Shown: positions 17,237 through 25,147 of the stretch, piece after piece
Layout of the letters: each line of letters opens with the position of its first letter
Numbering within the stretch: position 1 is the stretch's first letter
Assembly: GCF_014378415.1 (NCBI RefSeq)
Contig: NZ_JACMNS010000049.1
Location: 1 to 36,558, forward strand
Direction of reading: 5' to 3'
DNA: 36,558 nucleotides
Source: Aquabacterium sp.
GTDB taxonomy: Bacteria; Pseudomonadota; Gammaproteobacteria; Burkholderiales; Burkholderiaceae_C
The notes under the pieces: generated by a model
What the model saw: the letters and a program-made list of their open reading frames with translations, nothing else
Told to the model about the DNA's origin: nothing
The model's database searches: none
Translations under genes and position numbers: made by a program

Positions 17237-18129
17237 AGGGCTTGGGCGTTCGACTGGCCCTGGGCCTGCTGTGGCTGCTGTCGTGGCTGCCCCTGCCGGT
17301 GCTGGCCGCGCTGGGGCGGGGCTTGGGCGCCTTGCTGCACCCCCTGGCCGGTTCGCGCCGCAGGATCGCGCTGCGCAACCTGGCGCTGTGCTTCCCCGAG
17401 ATGCCCGAGGCCAAGCGCCGTGCCCTGGTCAAAGAGCATTTCCGCTGGCTGGGCCGCAGCCTGCTGGAGCGCGCCTTGTTTTGGTACGCGCCGCCCGAAC
17501 GCATCAAACGCCTGATCCAGGTTGAAGGTGACATCGGGCTGGCCGAGCGTGAATATCAAACCACCGGCCGCGCCACCATGTGGTTGTGCCCGCATTTCGT
17601 TGGGTTGGACGTGGCCGGCGCGTCCATCTTGCTGCAGCAAAAGCGCCCCGGTGCGTCCATCTACCAGACGCAGAGCAATCCGCTGATCGACGCCGCCATG
17701 AAGCGCGGCCGCCTGCGCTTGGGCGATGCCGAGATTTTCCCGCGCAGCGATTCGGTCAAGCCGCTGTTCCGCGCGATCAAGGCGGGGCGAGGCTTCTTCA
17801 ACCTGCCCGACATGGACTTTGGGGCCAAGGACGCGGCTTTTGTGCCATTTTTTGGCGTGTCGGCGGCCACGCTATTGGCGCCCTCCCGCATGGCCCGCAT
17901 GCTGAACATGGTGGTGCAGCCAGTGATCGCCGAGACGCTGCCGGGCGGCCAGGGCTGGCGCATCCACTTTTTGCCGCCGATCAAAGACTTCCCCACCACA
18001 GATGCCGAGGCTGACACGGCGCGGCTGAACCGCATCATCGAGGCTGAGATTTTGAAGCGGCCGGCGCAGTATTTGTGGGTGCACAAGCGATTCAAGACCA
18101 GGCCGCCTGGGCAGCCCAGCGTTTATTGA
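17233..18129 (+). CDS. LpxL/HtrB-family lipid A acyltransferase, second copy
   Basis: 298-residue paralogue of the preceding gene, starting at a GTG whose TGA overlap (17233-17236) couples it to the upstream stop. A hydrophobic N-terminal helix spans about 6-28. The catalytic motif is the HX4D variant, CPHFVGLD (about 119-126), and is followed by YQTQSNP, FNLPDMDFGAKDAAFVPFFG and the terminal QYLWVHKRFK. The two copies are only distantly alike, so each probably adds a different secondary acyl chain. A longer frame from 17143 lies within the first gene and is rejected. Confidence 0.9.
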   Translation: MKGLGVRLALGLLWLLSWLPLPVLAALGRGLGALLHPLAGSRRRIALRNLALCFPEMPEAKRRALVKEHFRWLGRSLLERALFWYAPPERIKRLIQVEGDIGLAEREYQTTGRATMWLCPHFVGLDVAGASILLQQKRPGASIYQTQSNPLIDAAMKRGRLRLGDAEIFPRSDSVKPLFRAIKAGRGFFNLPDMDFGAKDAAFVPFFGVSAATLLAPSRMARMLNMVVQPVIAETLPGGQGWRIHFLPPIKDFPTTDAEADTARLNRIIEAEILKRPAQYLWVHKRFKTRPPGQPSVY

Positions 18130-18156
18130 GCGTGAGGGTTGGCGTGCTTGGCCCAC

Positions 18157-18184
18157 TCAAGTCCAAGCGCCGATCGTCCGATAT
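18157..18184 (+). promoter_or_regulatory. Possible sigma-28 (FliA) promoter of the chemoreceptor gene
   Basis: TCAA (18157-18160), 16 bp, then TCCGATAT (18177-18184), near to the FliA consensus TAAA-N15-GCCGATAA (6 of 8 matches in the -10 block). It lies about 40 bp before the ATG at 18222. Chemoreceptor genes are commonly FliA-dependent. The spacing is one base longer than consensus. Confidence 0.45.
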
Positions 18185-18242
18185 AAGCAATGACAAAGAA
18201 TTTGCAGTCGGAGATAAAAACATGACCCCCTGAATCACGGCA

Positions 18243-19802
18243 TTGCGTGGCTTTTCCATCCGCGCCCGCCTGCTGGCCTGCATGGCCCTGGTCGTGGTGA
18301 TCGGCCTGATCGTGGGCGCGGGCTCCACCTGGCAGTTGTCGCAACTGCGCGGCGAATTCGACGCCTTTGCCACCCAGGAGTTCTCGGCCACCCAGCGCAT
18401 GAGCACCCTGGCCCTGCAACTGGGCCAACTGCGCGGCTTCGAGAAATCAGCCATCATCAACACGGGCGATTCGGTGTCGGCCGCCACCCACATCAAAGCC
18501 TGGCAAACCTCACTGGCCGCCAGCCTGAAAGCCACGCAAGACCTGGCCACAGTGGCCCCCACCGCCACCATCGCCGAGCAAGTCAAATCGGTGGAGGCCA
18601 AGCTGCAAAGCTACGGCAAGGGCCTGTCCCCCACGCTGGAACTGATCGGCTCCTCGGCCATCACCTCGCCCGCCGAGGCTTATCAATCGAGCGAACCGCA
18701 ACGCGCCGAAGGCGATGCGGTCGATGCCATCGTGGCCAAGCTCAACCTGGACATCGAACAACTCGCCCAGGTCCGCCGCGCCAAAGTCAGCAGCAGCGCC
18801 AATACCGCCATCCTGTCGCTGTGGGCGTTGTTGTTGTCGCCCGGCGTGATCTTCCTGCCGCTGATGGTCCTGACCATCGCCTCGGTGACCGGCCCGCTCA
18901 AGCGCGCCGAAGCCCACACCAAGGCCATCGCCCTGGGCGACCTGACGCAAGAGATCAACCCCCGCGGCCGTGACGAGATCGCACGCCTGATGCTGTGCAT
19001 GAAGGACATGCAGGGCTCGCTGCGCACCATGGTCGCCTCGGTGCGCGAGTCACCGCAGAACATGCTGGTGGCGAGCACCGAGATCGCCGCTGGCAACCAG
19101 GATTTGTCCGACCGCACCGAGCAGGCCGCCTCCAACCTGCAGCAAACGGCCTCGTCCATGGAGCAGCTCAGCACCACCGTGGCGCAGTCAGCCCAATCGG
19201 CCAACGTGGCCAACATGCTGGCCGACACCGCCTGCCAACGTGCCGAGCAAGGCGGTCTGGTGGTCGACAGCGTGGTGCTGCAGATGGCCGACATCAGCAA
19301 GGCCTCGCAGCAGATCAGCGACATCATCAGCGTGATCGATGGCATCGCTTTCCAGACCAACATCCTGGCCTTGAACGCCGCCGTGGAAGCGGCCCGCGCT
19401 GGCGATCAGGGCCGGGGCTTTGCTGTGTTGGCCAGCGAGGTGCGCTTGCTGGCCAAACGCAGCGCCGACGCCGCCAAAGAGATCAAGGGCCTGATCGGCC
19501 AGTCGGTCGACCGCGTGGAAGTGGGCTCCCTGCGCGTGAAAGACGCCGGCAACGTCATGGCCGAGATCGTGGACGCCATCCGCCGCGTCACCCAGGCCAT
19601 GGGCGAGACCGCCGAGGCCACCCAGCAGCAGGCCAAGGGCATCAGCCACGTGGGCGAATCGGTGAGCCAACTGGACCAGATGACGCAGCAGAACGCCGCC
19701 CTGGTCGAGCAATCGGCTGCCGCCGCCGCCAGCCTGCGCCTGCAAGCCCAGGGCTTGAACGACGCCGTGGCGCGCTTCCAGGTGGACATTCGGCCTGCCT
19801 GA
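18243..19802 (+). CDS. Methyl-accepting chemotaxis protein, 5' end disturbed
   Basis: 519 residues from a TTG at 18243. Transmembrane helices lie at about 10-30 and 190-213, with a periplasmic four-helix-type domain (30-188) between them. A HAMP region follows (214-270) and then the signalling domain, whose tip IDGIAFQTNILALNAAVEAARAG is fully conserved, so CheA/CheW coupling should be intact. The ligand is unknown. The natural start appears to be the ATG at 18222 (GGAG 8 nt upstream), in the same frame, but a TGA follows at codon 4 (18231-18233). Expression would need the TTG, or reinitiation, or the stop may be a sequence error. It sits between the lpxL pair and dapF. No other chemotaxis gene is present. 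Confidence 0.85.
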   Translation: MRGFSIRARLLACMALVVVIGLIVGAGSTWQLSQLRGEFDAFATQEFSATQRMSTLALQLGQLRGFEKSAIINTGDSVSAATHIKAWQTSLAASLKATQDLATVAPTATIAEQVKSVEAKLQSYGKGLSPTLELIGSSAITSPAEAYQSSEPQRAEGDAVDAIVAKLNLDIEQLAQVRRAKVSSSANTAILSLWALLLSPGVIFLPLMVLTIASVTGPLKRAEAHTKAIALGDLTQEINPRGRDEIARLMLCMKDMQGSLRTMVASVRESPQNMLVASTEIAAGNQDLSDRTEQAASNLQQTASSMEQLSTTVAQSAQSANVANMLADTACQRAEQGGLVVDSVVLQMADISKASQQISDIISVIDGIAFQTNILALNAAVEAARAGDQGRGFAVLASEVRLLAKRSADAAKEIKGLIGQSVDRVEVGSLRVKDAGNVMAEIVDAIRRVTQAMGETAEATQQQAKGISHVGESVSQLDQMTQQNAALVEQSAAAAASLRLQAQGLNDAVARFQVDIRPA

Positions 19803-19812
19803 CGCGCACGAA

Positions 19813-19831
19813 GCCCGGCCGGGCGGATAAT
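19813..19831 (+). promoter_or_regulatory. GC palindrome and possible -10 box in front of dapF
   Basis: GCCCGGCCGGGC (19813-19824) is a perfect 12-bp palindrome. GATAAT (19826-19831) follows and resembles a -10 box, ending 8 nt before the dapF ATG. No Shine-Dalgarno sequence lies between, so a very short leader is possible. No good -35 is visible. Confidence 0.3.
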
Positions 19832-19839
19832 CTTCTTTC

Positions 19840-20703
19840 ATGAAGCTGCGCTTTACCAAAATGCACGGCGCGGGCAACGATTTCATCGTGCTCGACGCCA
19901 CCCACGGGCCGCTGCCATTGAGCGCGGCCCAATACCGCTTTCTGGCCGACCGGCGTTTCGGCATCGGGGCCGACCAGATCCTGATCGTCGAGCCCGGCTC
20001 GGCAGAGCAGAACACCGACTTCACCTACCGCATCATCAACGCCGATGGCGGCGAGGTTGAGCAGTGCGGCAATGGCGCGCGCTGCTTCGCACGCTATGTG
20101 CACGACCACCAGCTCACCACCAAAACCCACCTGCGCGTGCAGACCATGCTGGGTGTGATCGAGCCCCAGTTGCAAGACGACGGCCGCGTCACCGTGGACA
20201 TGGGCCAGCCCATCCTCGAGCCCGCGCAAGTGCCTTTCAACAGCACCGGCCTCACGCCCAAGCTGGTCAACGGTGGCGAGCTGTGGCCCCTGCCCTTGGC
20301 CGATTACCCGGTCGATGTGGCCGTGGTGTCGATGGGCAACCCGCACTCGGTGCTGCGCGTGGACGATGTCGACCACGCCCCCGTGGGCGAGATCGGGCCG
20401 CAGATCGAAGGCCACGAACGCTTTCCCCGCCGCGTCAACGCTGGCTTCATGCAACTGGTGGGCCGCTCGCGCATCAAGCTGCGCGTGTACGAGCGTGGCT
20501 CGGGCGAGACCCTGGCCTGCGGCTCGGGCGCCTGCGCCGCCGTGGTCGCCGGCATCCGCCTGGGCTGGCTGGACGCCACCGTGGACGTTGAAACGCGCGG
20601 CGGCTTGATGACCATCCAGTGGGCGGGCATCGGCCACACCGTGCTGATGACCGGCCCGGCAGTCACCGTGTTTGACGGCGAAATCGACGTGCCCGCGCTG
20701 TAA
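19840..20703 (+). CDS. dapF: Diaminopimelate epimerase
   Basis: 287-residue cytoplasmic cofactor-free racemase converting L,L- to meso-diaminopimelate for peptidoglycan and lysine. The two catalytic cysteines are C76 in EQCGNGARC and C227 in LACGSGAC. The start [15 protein letters not shown] is the family N terminus, and GNPHSV lies between the two cysteine motifs. DUF484 follows 33 bp later on the same strand, as in the widespread dapF-DUF484-xerC operon, but xerC is displaced here by more than 3.7 kb. Confidence 0.97.
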   Translation: MKLRFTKMHGAGNDFIVLDATHGPLPLSAAQYRFLADRRFGIGADQILIVEPGSAEQNTDFTYRIINADGGEVEQCGNGARCFARYVHDHQLTTKTHLRVQTMLGVIEPQLQDDGRVTVDMGQPILEPAQVPFNSTGLTPKLVNGGELWPLPLADYPVDVAVVSMGNPHSVLRVDDVDHAPVGEIGPQIEGHERFPRRVNAGFMQLVGRSRIKLRVYERGSGETLACGSGACAAVVAGIRLGWLDATVDVETRGGLMTIQWAGIGHTVLMTGPAVTVFDGEIDVPAL

Positions 20704-20736
20704 ACGCGCGGCCTCAAACCAACACCCCACGCCACC

Positions 20737-21423
20737 ATGACGACACCCCTGCAAGGCATCACCGAAGACGACATCGCCAACTACCTGGTGCACACGCCCG
20801 GCTTCTTCGAGCGCCACGCCCAGTTGCTGTCCAGCGTGCAGCTGACCAGCCCGCACGGCCTGCGCGCGGTCTCGCTGCAAGAGCGCCAGATGGAAATGCT
20901 GCGCGACAAGAACAAAGGCCTGGAGCGCCGGATCATGGAAATGATCCGCCACAGCCAAGAGAACGAGGCCATCGCCCAGCGCCTGCACCACTGGGTGCGC
21001 TCAGTGCTGATCACGCACGACGACGCCGCCCTGCCCAATGTGCTGCTGACCGAACTGCAGCGCGAGTTCCTGATCCCGCAAGCCGCCGTGCGCGTGTGGG
21101 ACACCCCCACCCTGCCCGTGCGCGAAGCCCTGCGCGAACTGCCTACCGCCCAAGCCGTGAGCGACGATGTGCGCAGTTTCGCCGCCAGCCTCACCCTGCC
21201 CTATTGCGGCGTCAACGCCGGCTTCGAGGCTTCCAAGTGGATGCCTGATGCCAGCACCGTCACCTCGTTGGCCATGATCCCGCTGCACCACCTGGGCCAA
21301 ACCTACGGCCTGCTCGTGCTGGGCTCGCCCGACCCCACCCGCTACACAGCCGACATGGGCGTGGACTTTTTGCAGCAGGTGGGAGAAACCGCCAGCGCGG
21401 CCTTGGCCAGGTTGCTGGCATGA
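20737..21423 (+). CDS. DUF484 family protein
   Basis: 228-residue cytoplasmic protein of unknown function. The N terminus has the DUF484 pattern (ITEDDIANYLVHTPGFFERHAQLL), then a short coiled coil (about 48-75, QERQMEMLRDKNKGLERRI), and a GAF-like C-terminal half ending GLLVLGSPDPTRYTADMGVDFLQQVGETASAALARL. It commonly sits between dapF and xerC. Its stop overlaps an ATG (ATGA, 21420-21423) of the kind that normally couples to xerC. Here that ATG opens only a 35-codon frame ending at 21527. Confidence 0.92.
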   Translation: MTTPLQGITEDDIANYLVHTPGFFERHAQLLSSVQLTSPHGLRAVSLQERQMEMLRDKNKGLERRIMEMIRHSQENEAIAQRLHHWVRSVLITHDDAALPNVLLTELQREFLIPQAAVRVWDTPTLPVREALRELPTAQAVSDDVRSFAASLTLPYCGVNAGFEASKWMPDASTVTSLAMIPLHHLGQTYGLLVLGSPDPTRYTADMGVDFLQQVGETASAALARLLA

Positions 21424-21526
21424 CGATTCGCACCAGGCCCATCGAGCCTGGCCAAGCCGCAGAACCCCGTGGCCATCACCCTGGGCTGCCAAGCGGGCAG
21501 CGTCGAGTTCGTGGCCTGCCTGGATG

Positions 21527-21550
21527 AAAACGGTTCGAACAAACCGTTTT
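21527..21550. repeat. 9-bp inverted repeat before nhaR
   Basis: AAAACGGTT (21527-21535) and AACCGTTTT (21542-21550) form a perfect dyad around 6 nt, ending 8 bp before the nhaR ribosome site (GGAGG 21559-21563). On the plus strand it ends in TTTT, so it might be a weak terminator for the dapF-DUF484 transcript, an NhaR operator or a translational control hairpin. Which of these applies cannot be decided from sequence. Confidence 0.5.
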
Positions 21551-21567
21551 ACCGCGCCGGAGGATGC

Positions 21568-22449
21568 ATGCTGAACTACCGTCATCTTCATTACTTCTGG
21601 GTGGTCACGAAGGAAGGCGGCTTCGCCCGAGCCGCTGAGCGGCTGGACATGGCGGTGCAGACCATCAGCGCACAGGTGCGTGAGCTGGAAAAGTCGCTGG
21701 GCCACCAGTTGCTCAAGCCTTCAGGCCGTGGCGTGGCCCTCACTGAAGCGGGCCAGGCCGCCTTCGCGCTGGCCGAGAAGATCTTTGAGCTGGGTCAGGC
21801 CATCCCCGAACAGGTGCGTGAAGCGGCCAGCGGCAAGGAGGCCCGGCTGGCGGTCGGGCTCTCCGACGGCATCTCCAAGCTCGCCGCCCATGCACTGCTT
21901 AAGCCCGTGTTGAGCACCCCCCACCTCCGGCTTGTCTGCCACGAGGGCGAGTTCGAACAACTGCTCAGCGAACTGGCGCTGCATCAGCTCGACCTGGTGC
22001 TGGCCGGCCAGGAGGCCCCGCACAACCCGAACCTGCGCCTGACCAGCGAGCGGCTTGTCGATTCACCGGTCGAGTGGTACGGCCCTGCCCGGCTGGTCAG
22101 CAAGCGCGAGCGCGAGCGCTTCCCGCAAAGCCTGAACGACCTGCCGGTGCTGCTGCCCACCGGGCACTCGGCCCTGCGCCCGAGGCTGGACCATTGGTTC
22201 GAGACACAGGGCCTGCGGCCGCGCATCGTCGGCGAGTTCGAGGACAGTGCCTTGCTGGCGGTGTTTGCGGCCCGCGGGCTTGGGGTGTTCCCGGTCAGCC
22301 GGCTCGGAGCAGACGACGTCGGCCTGATGCGCGGACTTCGGTTGCTGGGCAGCAGCGATGGCGTGAAGGAAGAGATCCACGCCATCCGCTCGCGGCGCGG
22401 CGAGCATCACCCCCTGGTGATGCAGGTGGTGGCTGCGGCACGCCATTGA
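21568..22449 (+). CDS. nhaR: NhaR-like LysR-type transcriptional activator
   Basis: 293 residues. The N-terminal winged helix-turn-helix (about 1-62: LNYRHLHYFWVVTKEGGFARAAERL, VQTISAQVRELEKSLG) has the NhaR-type wording, and the effector domain covers about 90-290. In E. coli NhaR responds to sodium and activates the nhaA antiporter gene; other targets are known. No antiporter gene is in the window. Instead the neighbours are TerB, HPF-like and TerC genes, which may be its regulon here (inference). The frame extends to 21469, but the ATG at 21568 has GGAGG 4 nt upstream and is the family start. Its 3' end overlaps the convergent terB gene by 43 bp. Confidence 0.9.
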   Translation: MLNYRHLHYFWVVTKEGGFARAAERLDMAVQTISAQVRELEKSLGHQLLKPSGRGVALTEAGQAAFALAEKIFELGQAIPEQVREAASGKEARLAVGLSDGISKLAAHALLKPVLSTPHLRLVCHEGEFEQLLSELALHQLDLVLAGQEAPHNPNLRLTSERLVDSPVEWYGPARLVSKRERERFPQSLNDLPVLLPTGHSALRPRLDHWFETQGLRPRIVGEFEDSALLAVFAARGLGVFPVSRLGADDVGLMRGLRLLGSSDGVKEEIHAIRSRRGEHHPLVMQVVAAARH

Positions 22450-22874
22450 TTGGGGCGCTTCGATTTCGTGGCGCTCGGCGCCTCACCATCGACAAGTTGC
22501 CAGTGGTGCTGCGCGGCCGCCACGACCCTGATTTCGCCTTCGGCCAGGTGACCGTCTGCTCGGGCAGCGGCCAAGGCCAGGCGCAGAACGGTCCTTTGCA
22601 GCGCCAGATCCGAGATCTCAGCCATCAATGACGCCAAGGCGTTGTCATCGACGTTGTCCATCAGCGTAGCTGTAACGTACCCGCCAGCCAGAAGGTCGTC
22701 GCACAGCGTGTGAACGATGTGCGGCAGGAGTTGGGGCTCCAGACCGAGTTCACGCTCGGCCCCCAACTGATCGAGGATGTCGAACTCGGAACTGCACACA
22801 TGACCATCGGAGATGAGAACCAACGCGACGATGCGCGCAGCGGCTTCTGGGCTGTTGTGGGGATAACTTCGCAC
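22407..22874 (-). CDS. TerB-family protein, minus-strand copy
   Basis: 155 residues from a GTG at 22874 with GGAG 7 nt upstream. It is homologous to the plus-strand TerB at 23509: both start V/M-R-SYP-NSP-AAAR and keep two acidic loops, here SDGHVCSSEFD and ADGHLAEGE, which resemble the metal-binding D-G-x5-E sites of TerB. TerB proteins are linked to tellurite resistance and stress-associated membrane complexes with TerC. The frame continues upstream to 23135, but that part shares nothing with the paralogue and is rejected. The last 30 or so residues, overlapping the nhaR 3' end, have no counterpart in the paralogue. Divergent from the HPF-like gene. Confidence 0.8.
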   Translation of the reverse strand: MRSYPHNSPEAAARIVALVLISDGHVCSSEFDILDQLGAERELGLEPQLLPHIVHTLCDDLLAGGYVTATLMDNVDDNALASLMAEISDLALQRTVLRLALAAARADGHLAEGEIRVVAAAQHHWQLVDGEAPSATKSKRPNQWRAAATTCITRG

Positions 22875-22966
22875 GATGGATCTCCGATGAAGTAAGCCAG
22901 CCCGGGGTGAACAACAAGGGCCCAGCAGCACTGAAATATGCATCCGGGCGCCACTTGGGAAGAAGC

Positions 22967-23039
22967 GGCTTTTCCGAGACTCCAACTCAGGAAAATACAA
23001 ACCGTTCAGGTTCATACGATGTGCATGTTCGGAAAAGCC
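22967..23039. repeat. 11-bp inverted repeat in the terB/HPF divergent region
   Basis: GGCTTTTCCGA (22967-22977) and TCGGAAAAGCC (23029-23039) are perfect inverted copies 51 bp apart within the 228-bp divergent region. The paired arms could be bound by a looping or dimeric regulator such as the adjacent LysR-type NhaR. Function is inferred from position only. Confidence 0.5.
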
Positions 23040-23102
23040 TGCTTTTTCAGAACGGCGGGCATACCTACATTCTGTTGGCCCCCCAACTGATGGAGATCCG
23101 TG

Positions 23103-23474
23103 ATGCAAGTACTCTTCAAGTCCCGCCATCCGCAAGCCACCGATTTGCGCGACCTCACCGAGCGCCGCGTGCGCTTTGTGCTGCGGCGCATGGGCTGGCT
23201 GGTGCCACGCGCCGAAGTACAGATGTCCGACGTGAATGGCCCCCGTGGCGGCATTGACAAGCTCTGCCAGGTGGAACTCCGGACCGATGGCGCAGGGTCT
23301 GTGGTCGTCACGTCCGTGGCGAGCGACTGGCGCACGGCGCTGGACAAGGCGCTGGCGCGCGCCACACGGCTCCTCATGCGCGTGTTGCGCCGCGGGAACG
23401 ACTCACGCCGCCTGCGCCAACGCCTCGCCGGTCAGAAACGCTGGGCCCAAACCACACCGGATTCGACACCATGA
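23103..23474 (+). CDS. HPF/RaiA-like ribosome-associated protein
   Basis: 123 residues resembling the single-domain hibernation-promoting factor/RaiA family (a beta-alpha-beta-beta-beta-alpha fold: Q-V-L-F-K-S at the start, AEVQMSDVNGPRGG, CQVELRT, then a helix SDWRTALDKALARATRLLMR). The family binds the 30S subunit near the mRNA and tRNA channel and silences or protects ribosomes under stress. The tail is strongly basic (RRGNDSRRLRQRLAGQKR), fitting rRNA contact. It lacks the long-form dimerisation domain. ATG at 23103 follows GGAG by 7 nt. It is the first of three plus-strand genes (HPF, terB, terC) separated by about 33 bp each. Confidence 0.82.
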   Translation: MQVLFKSRHPQATDLRDLTERRVRFVLRRMGWLVPRAEVQMSDVNGPRGGIDKLCQVELRTDGAGSVVVTSVASDWRTALDKALARATRLLMRVLRRGNDSRRLRQRLAGQKRWAQTTPDSTP

Positions 23475-23508
23475 ACACCATGACGAGCGCCAACAAGGGA
23501 GACTTCTG

Positions 23509-23925
23509 ATGCGCAGCTATCCCGTGAACAGCCCGCAGGCCGCAGCACGCGTCATCGCGCTGACCTTGGTTGCCGATGGCGACATCGGCGAAAACGAGAT
23601 CGAGTGGCTCGACCGCCTGGCCGTCCACGGGCAACTGGGCCTGGCACGTCATGAATTGCATGCGCTGCTCGACACCTTCTGCGAAGACTTGCTTTCGAGC
23701 GGCCAGTTAACGTGGGCCGACGTCTGCCCGGTGGACGAGCGCACGCTGGCCGACCTGATGGGCGAGATACAAGACCGCGAGCTGCGGCTCAAATTGCTGC
23801 GTTTGTGCGTCGCACTGGCTGAATGCGACGCACATGTCGCGGAGGGCGAATCGATCGTGCTCGTCGCCGCAGTCGAACATTGGGGCTTGCCCAGTAAGAT
23901 GTTTGGGTCGTCGTCCCGAATCTGA
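23509..23925 (+). CDS. TerB-family protein, plus-strand copy
   Basis: 138-residue all-helical soluble protein. Two acidic loops, ADGDIGENEIEWLD (about 20-33) and ECDAHVAEGE (about 106-115), resemble TerB metal-binding sites. It is a paralogue of the minus-strand gene at 22407-22874. It lies between the HPF-like gene (34 bp upstream) and terC (32 bp downstream). TerB with TerC is a recognised pairing in tellurite and envelope stress loci. Start has AGGGAG upstream. Confidence 0.83.
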   Translation: MRSYPVNSPQAAARVIALTLVADGDIGENEIEWLDRLAVHGQLGLARHELHALLDTFCEDLLSSGQLTWADVCPVDERTLADLMGEIQDRELRLKLLRLCVALAECDAHVAEGESIVLVAAVEHWGLPSKMFGSSSRI

Positions 23926-23957
23926 TCGATTCACTGCAATTCACTTCAAAGGCGGTC

Positions 23958-24971
23958 ATGCAATCCATCGGCTCTCCACTCATGTGGTCCTCGTTCGCGG
24001 CGTTTGTGCTCCTTGCGCTGTTGGTGGACTTCTTTGCGATGAGCAAACAGGGGGCGCACCGCGTCAGCACCCGTGAGGCTGCCATCTGGTCCCTTGTCTG
24101 GGTTGGGGTGTCCTTTGTCTTCATGGGCTGGCTGTGGTGGTACCTCGGCGGTGCCGGCACGGATGCGGCGGCCCGCTCACTGGCCAATGCCAAGTCGCTG
24201 GAGTTCCTGACCGGCTACCTGATCGAGAAGGCGCTTGCGGTCGACAACATCTTCGTGTTCCTGATGTTATTCACCTACTTCGCGGTACCAGCCGAGTTCC
24301 AGAAGCGCGTGCTGATGATCGGCATCCTGGGTGCGCTCGTGCTGCGTGCGGTGATGATCCTCGTGGGCGCCTGGCTGATCGTGCAGTTCCATTGGATTCT
24401 CTATGTGTTCGGCGCGTTCCTGCTGTTCACCGGCATCAAGATGTGGTGGGCCGCGGGCCAGGAGCCTGACCTGGACAACAACCCCGCCCTCAAGTGGATC
24501 CGCAGTCGCTTCAAGATCGCGCCTGACTACGATGGCGAGAAGTTCTTCACCGTGGTGGGCGGCGTCAAGATGGCCACGCCGCTGCTCGTGGTGATCCTGC
24601 TCATCGGCATCGTCGACATCGTGTTCGCGGTCGACTCGATCCCGGCGATCTTCGCGATCACGACCGACCCGTTCATCGTGCTCACCTCCAACGTGTTCGC
24701 CATCCTGGGCCTGCGCGCGATGTACTTCTTGCTGGCCAACATGCACGAGCGCTTTCACCTGCTCAGCTATGGTCTGGCCATCGTGCTGATGTTCATCGGC
24801 GCAAAGATGCTGCTGATCGACGTCTACAAGATCCCGGTGGTGTTTTCGCTCGGATTCACCGTGGTCACGCTGGCCTTGACGATGATGCTGTCTCTCAAGA
24901 TCCCGCCCAAGGGCAAGGCTGGCGGCGCGTATCCGTTCGGTGCGAAGAAGCCGGACGAGCAAAAAACATAG
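23958..24971 (+). CDS. TerC/Alx-family integral membrane protein
   Basis: 337 residues with about nine transmembrane helices. Conserved acidic residues sit within helices: LLVDFFAM (about 20-27), EKALAVDNIFVFLM (about 90-103) and GIVDIVFAVDSIPAIFAIT, the signatures of TerC/Alx. E. coli Alx and MntP-linked relatives export manganese and are induced at alkaline pH; TerC proteins also help metalate exported enzymes. No yybP-ykoY manganese riboswitch is visible: the gene begins 32 bp after terB, so it depends on the upstream promoter. The C-terminal tail is lysine-rich. It is the last gene of the block, 176 bp before xerC. Confidence 0.9.
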   Translation: MQSIGSPLMWSSFAAFVLLALLVDFFAMSKQGAHRVSTREAAIWSLVWVGVSFVFMGWLWWYLGGAGTDAAARSLANAKSLEFLTGYLIEKALAVDNIFVFLMLFTYFAVPAEFQKRVLMIGILGALVLRAVMILVGAWLIVQFHWILYVFGAFLLFTGIKMWWAAGQEPDLDNNPALKWIRSRFKIAPDYDGEKFFTVVGGVKMATPLLVVILLIGIVDIVFAVDSIPAIFAITTDPFIVLTSNVFAILGLRAMYFLLANMHERFHLLSYGLAIVLMFIGAKMLLIDVYKIPVVFSLGFTVVTLALTMMLSLKIPPKGKAGGAYPFGAKKPDEQKT

Positions 24972-25147
24972 GCGCTCGCAACAAGCCCGTTGCGCAGCGA
25001 CGACTGTTTCCGCAAGCCAGGCCGGTGTACCCCACTGGAGCGCGGTTGATGTGGTCGACAGCAACGGGCAACTTCAGCCACCACACGGCTGATGCGAAAG
25101 CAAAAGATCAGCCTCCGCCAAGCTGACACTTGCCCCGACAATGGGCC

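Noticed and set aside
21420-21527. 35-codon frame starting at the DUF484 stop (ATGA overlap)
   Set aside because: Too short and without recognisable similarity; best seen as the remains of a coupled start codon, noted in a finding and not called as a gene.
22875-23135. N-terminal extension of the minus-strand TerB frame
   Set aside because: The paralogue starts at the equivalent of the GTG at 22874, which has GGAG 7 nt upstream; the extension contains the divergent promoter region.
23926-23957. Manganese (yybP-ykoY) riboswitch before terC
   Set aside because: The gap to terB is only 32 bp and holds none of the conserved loop sequences.
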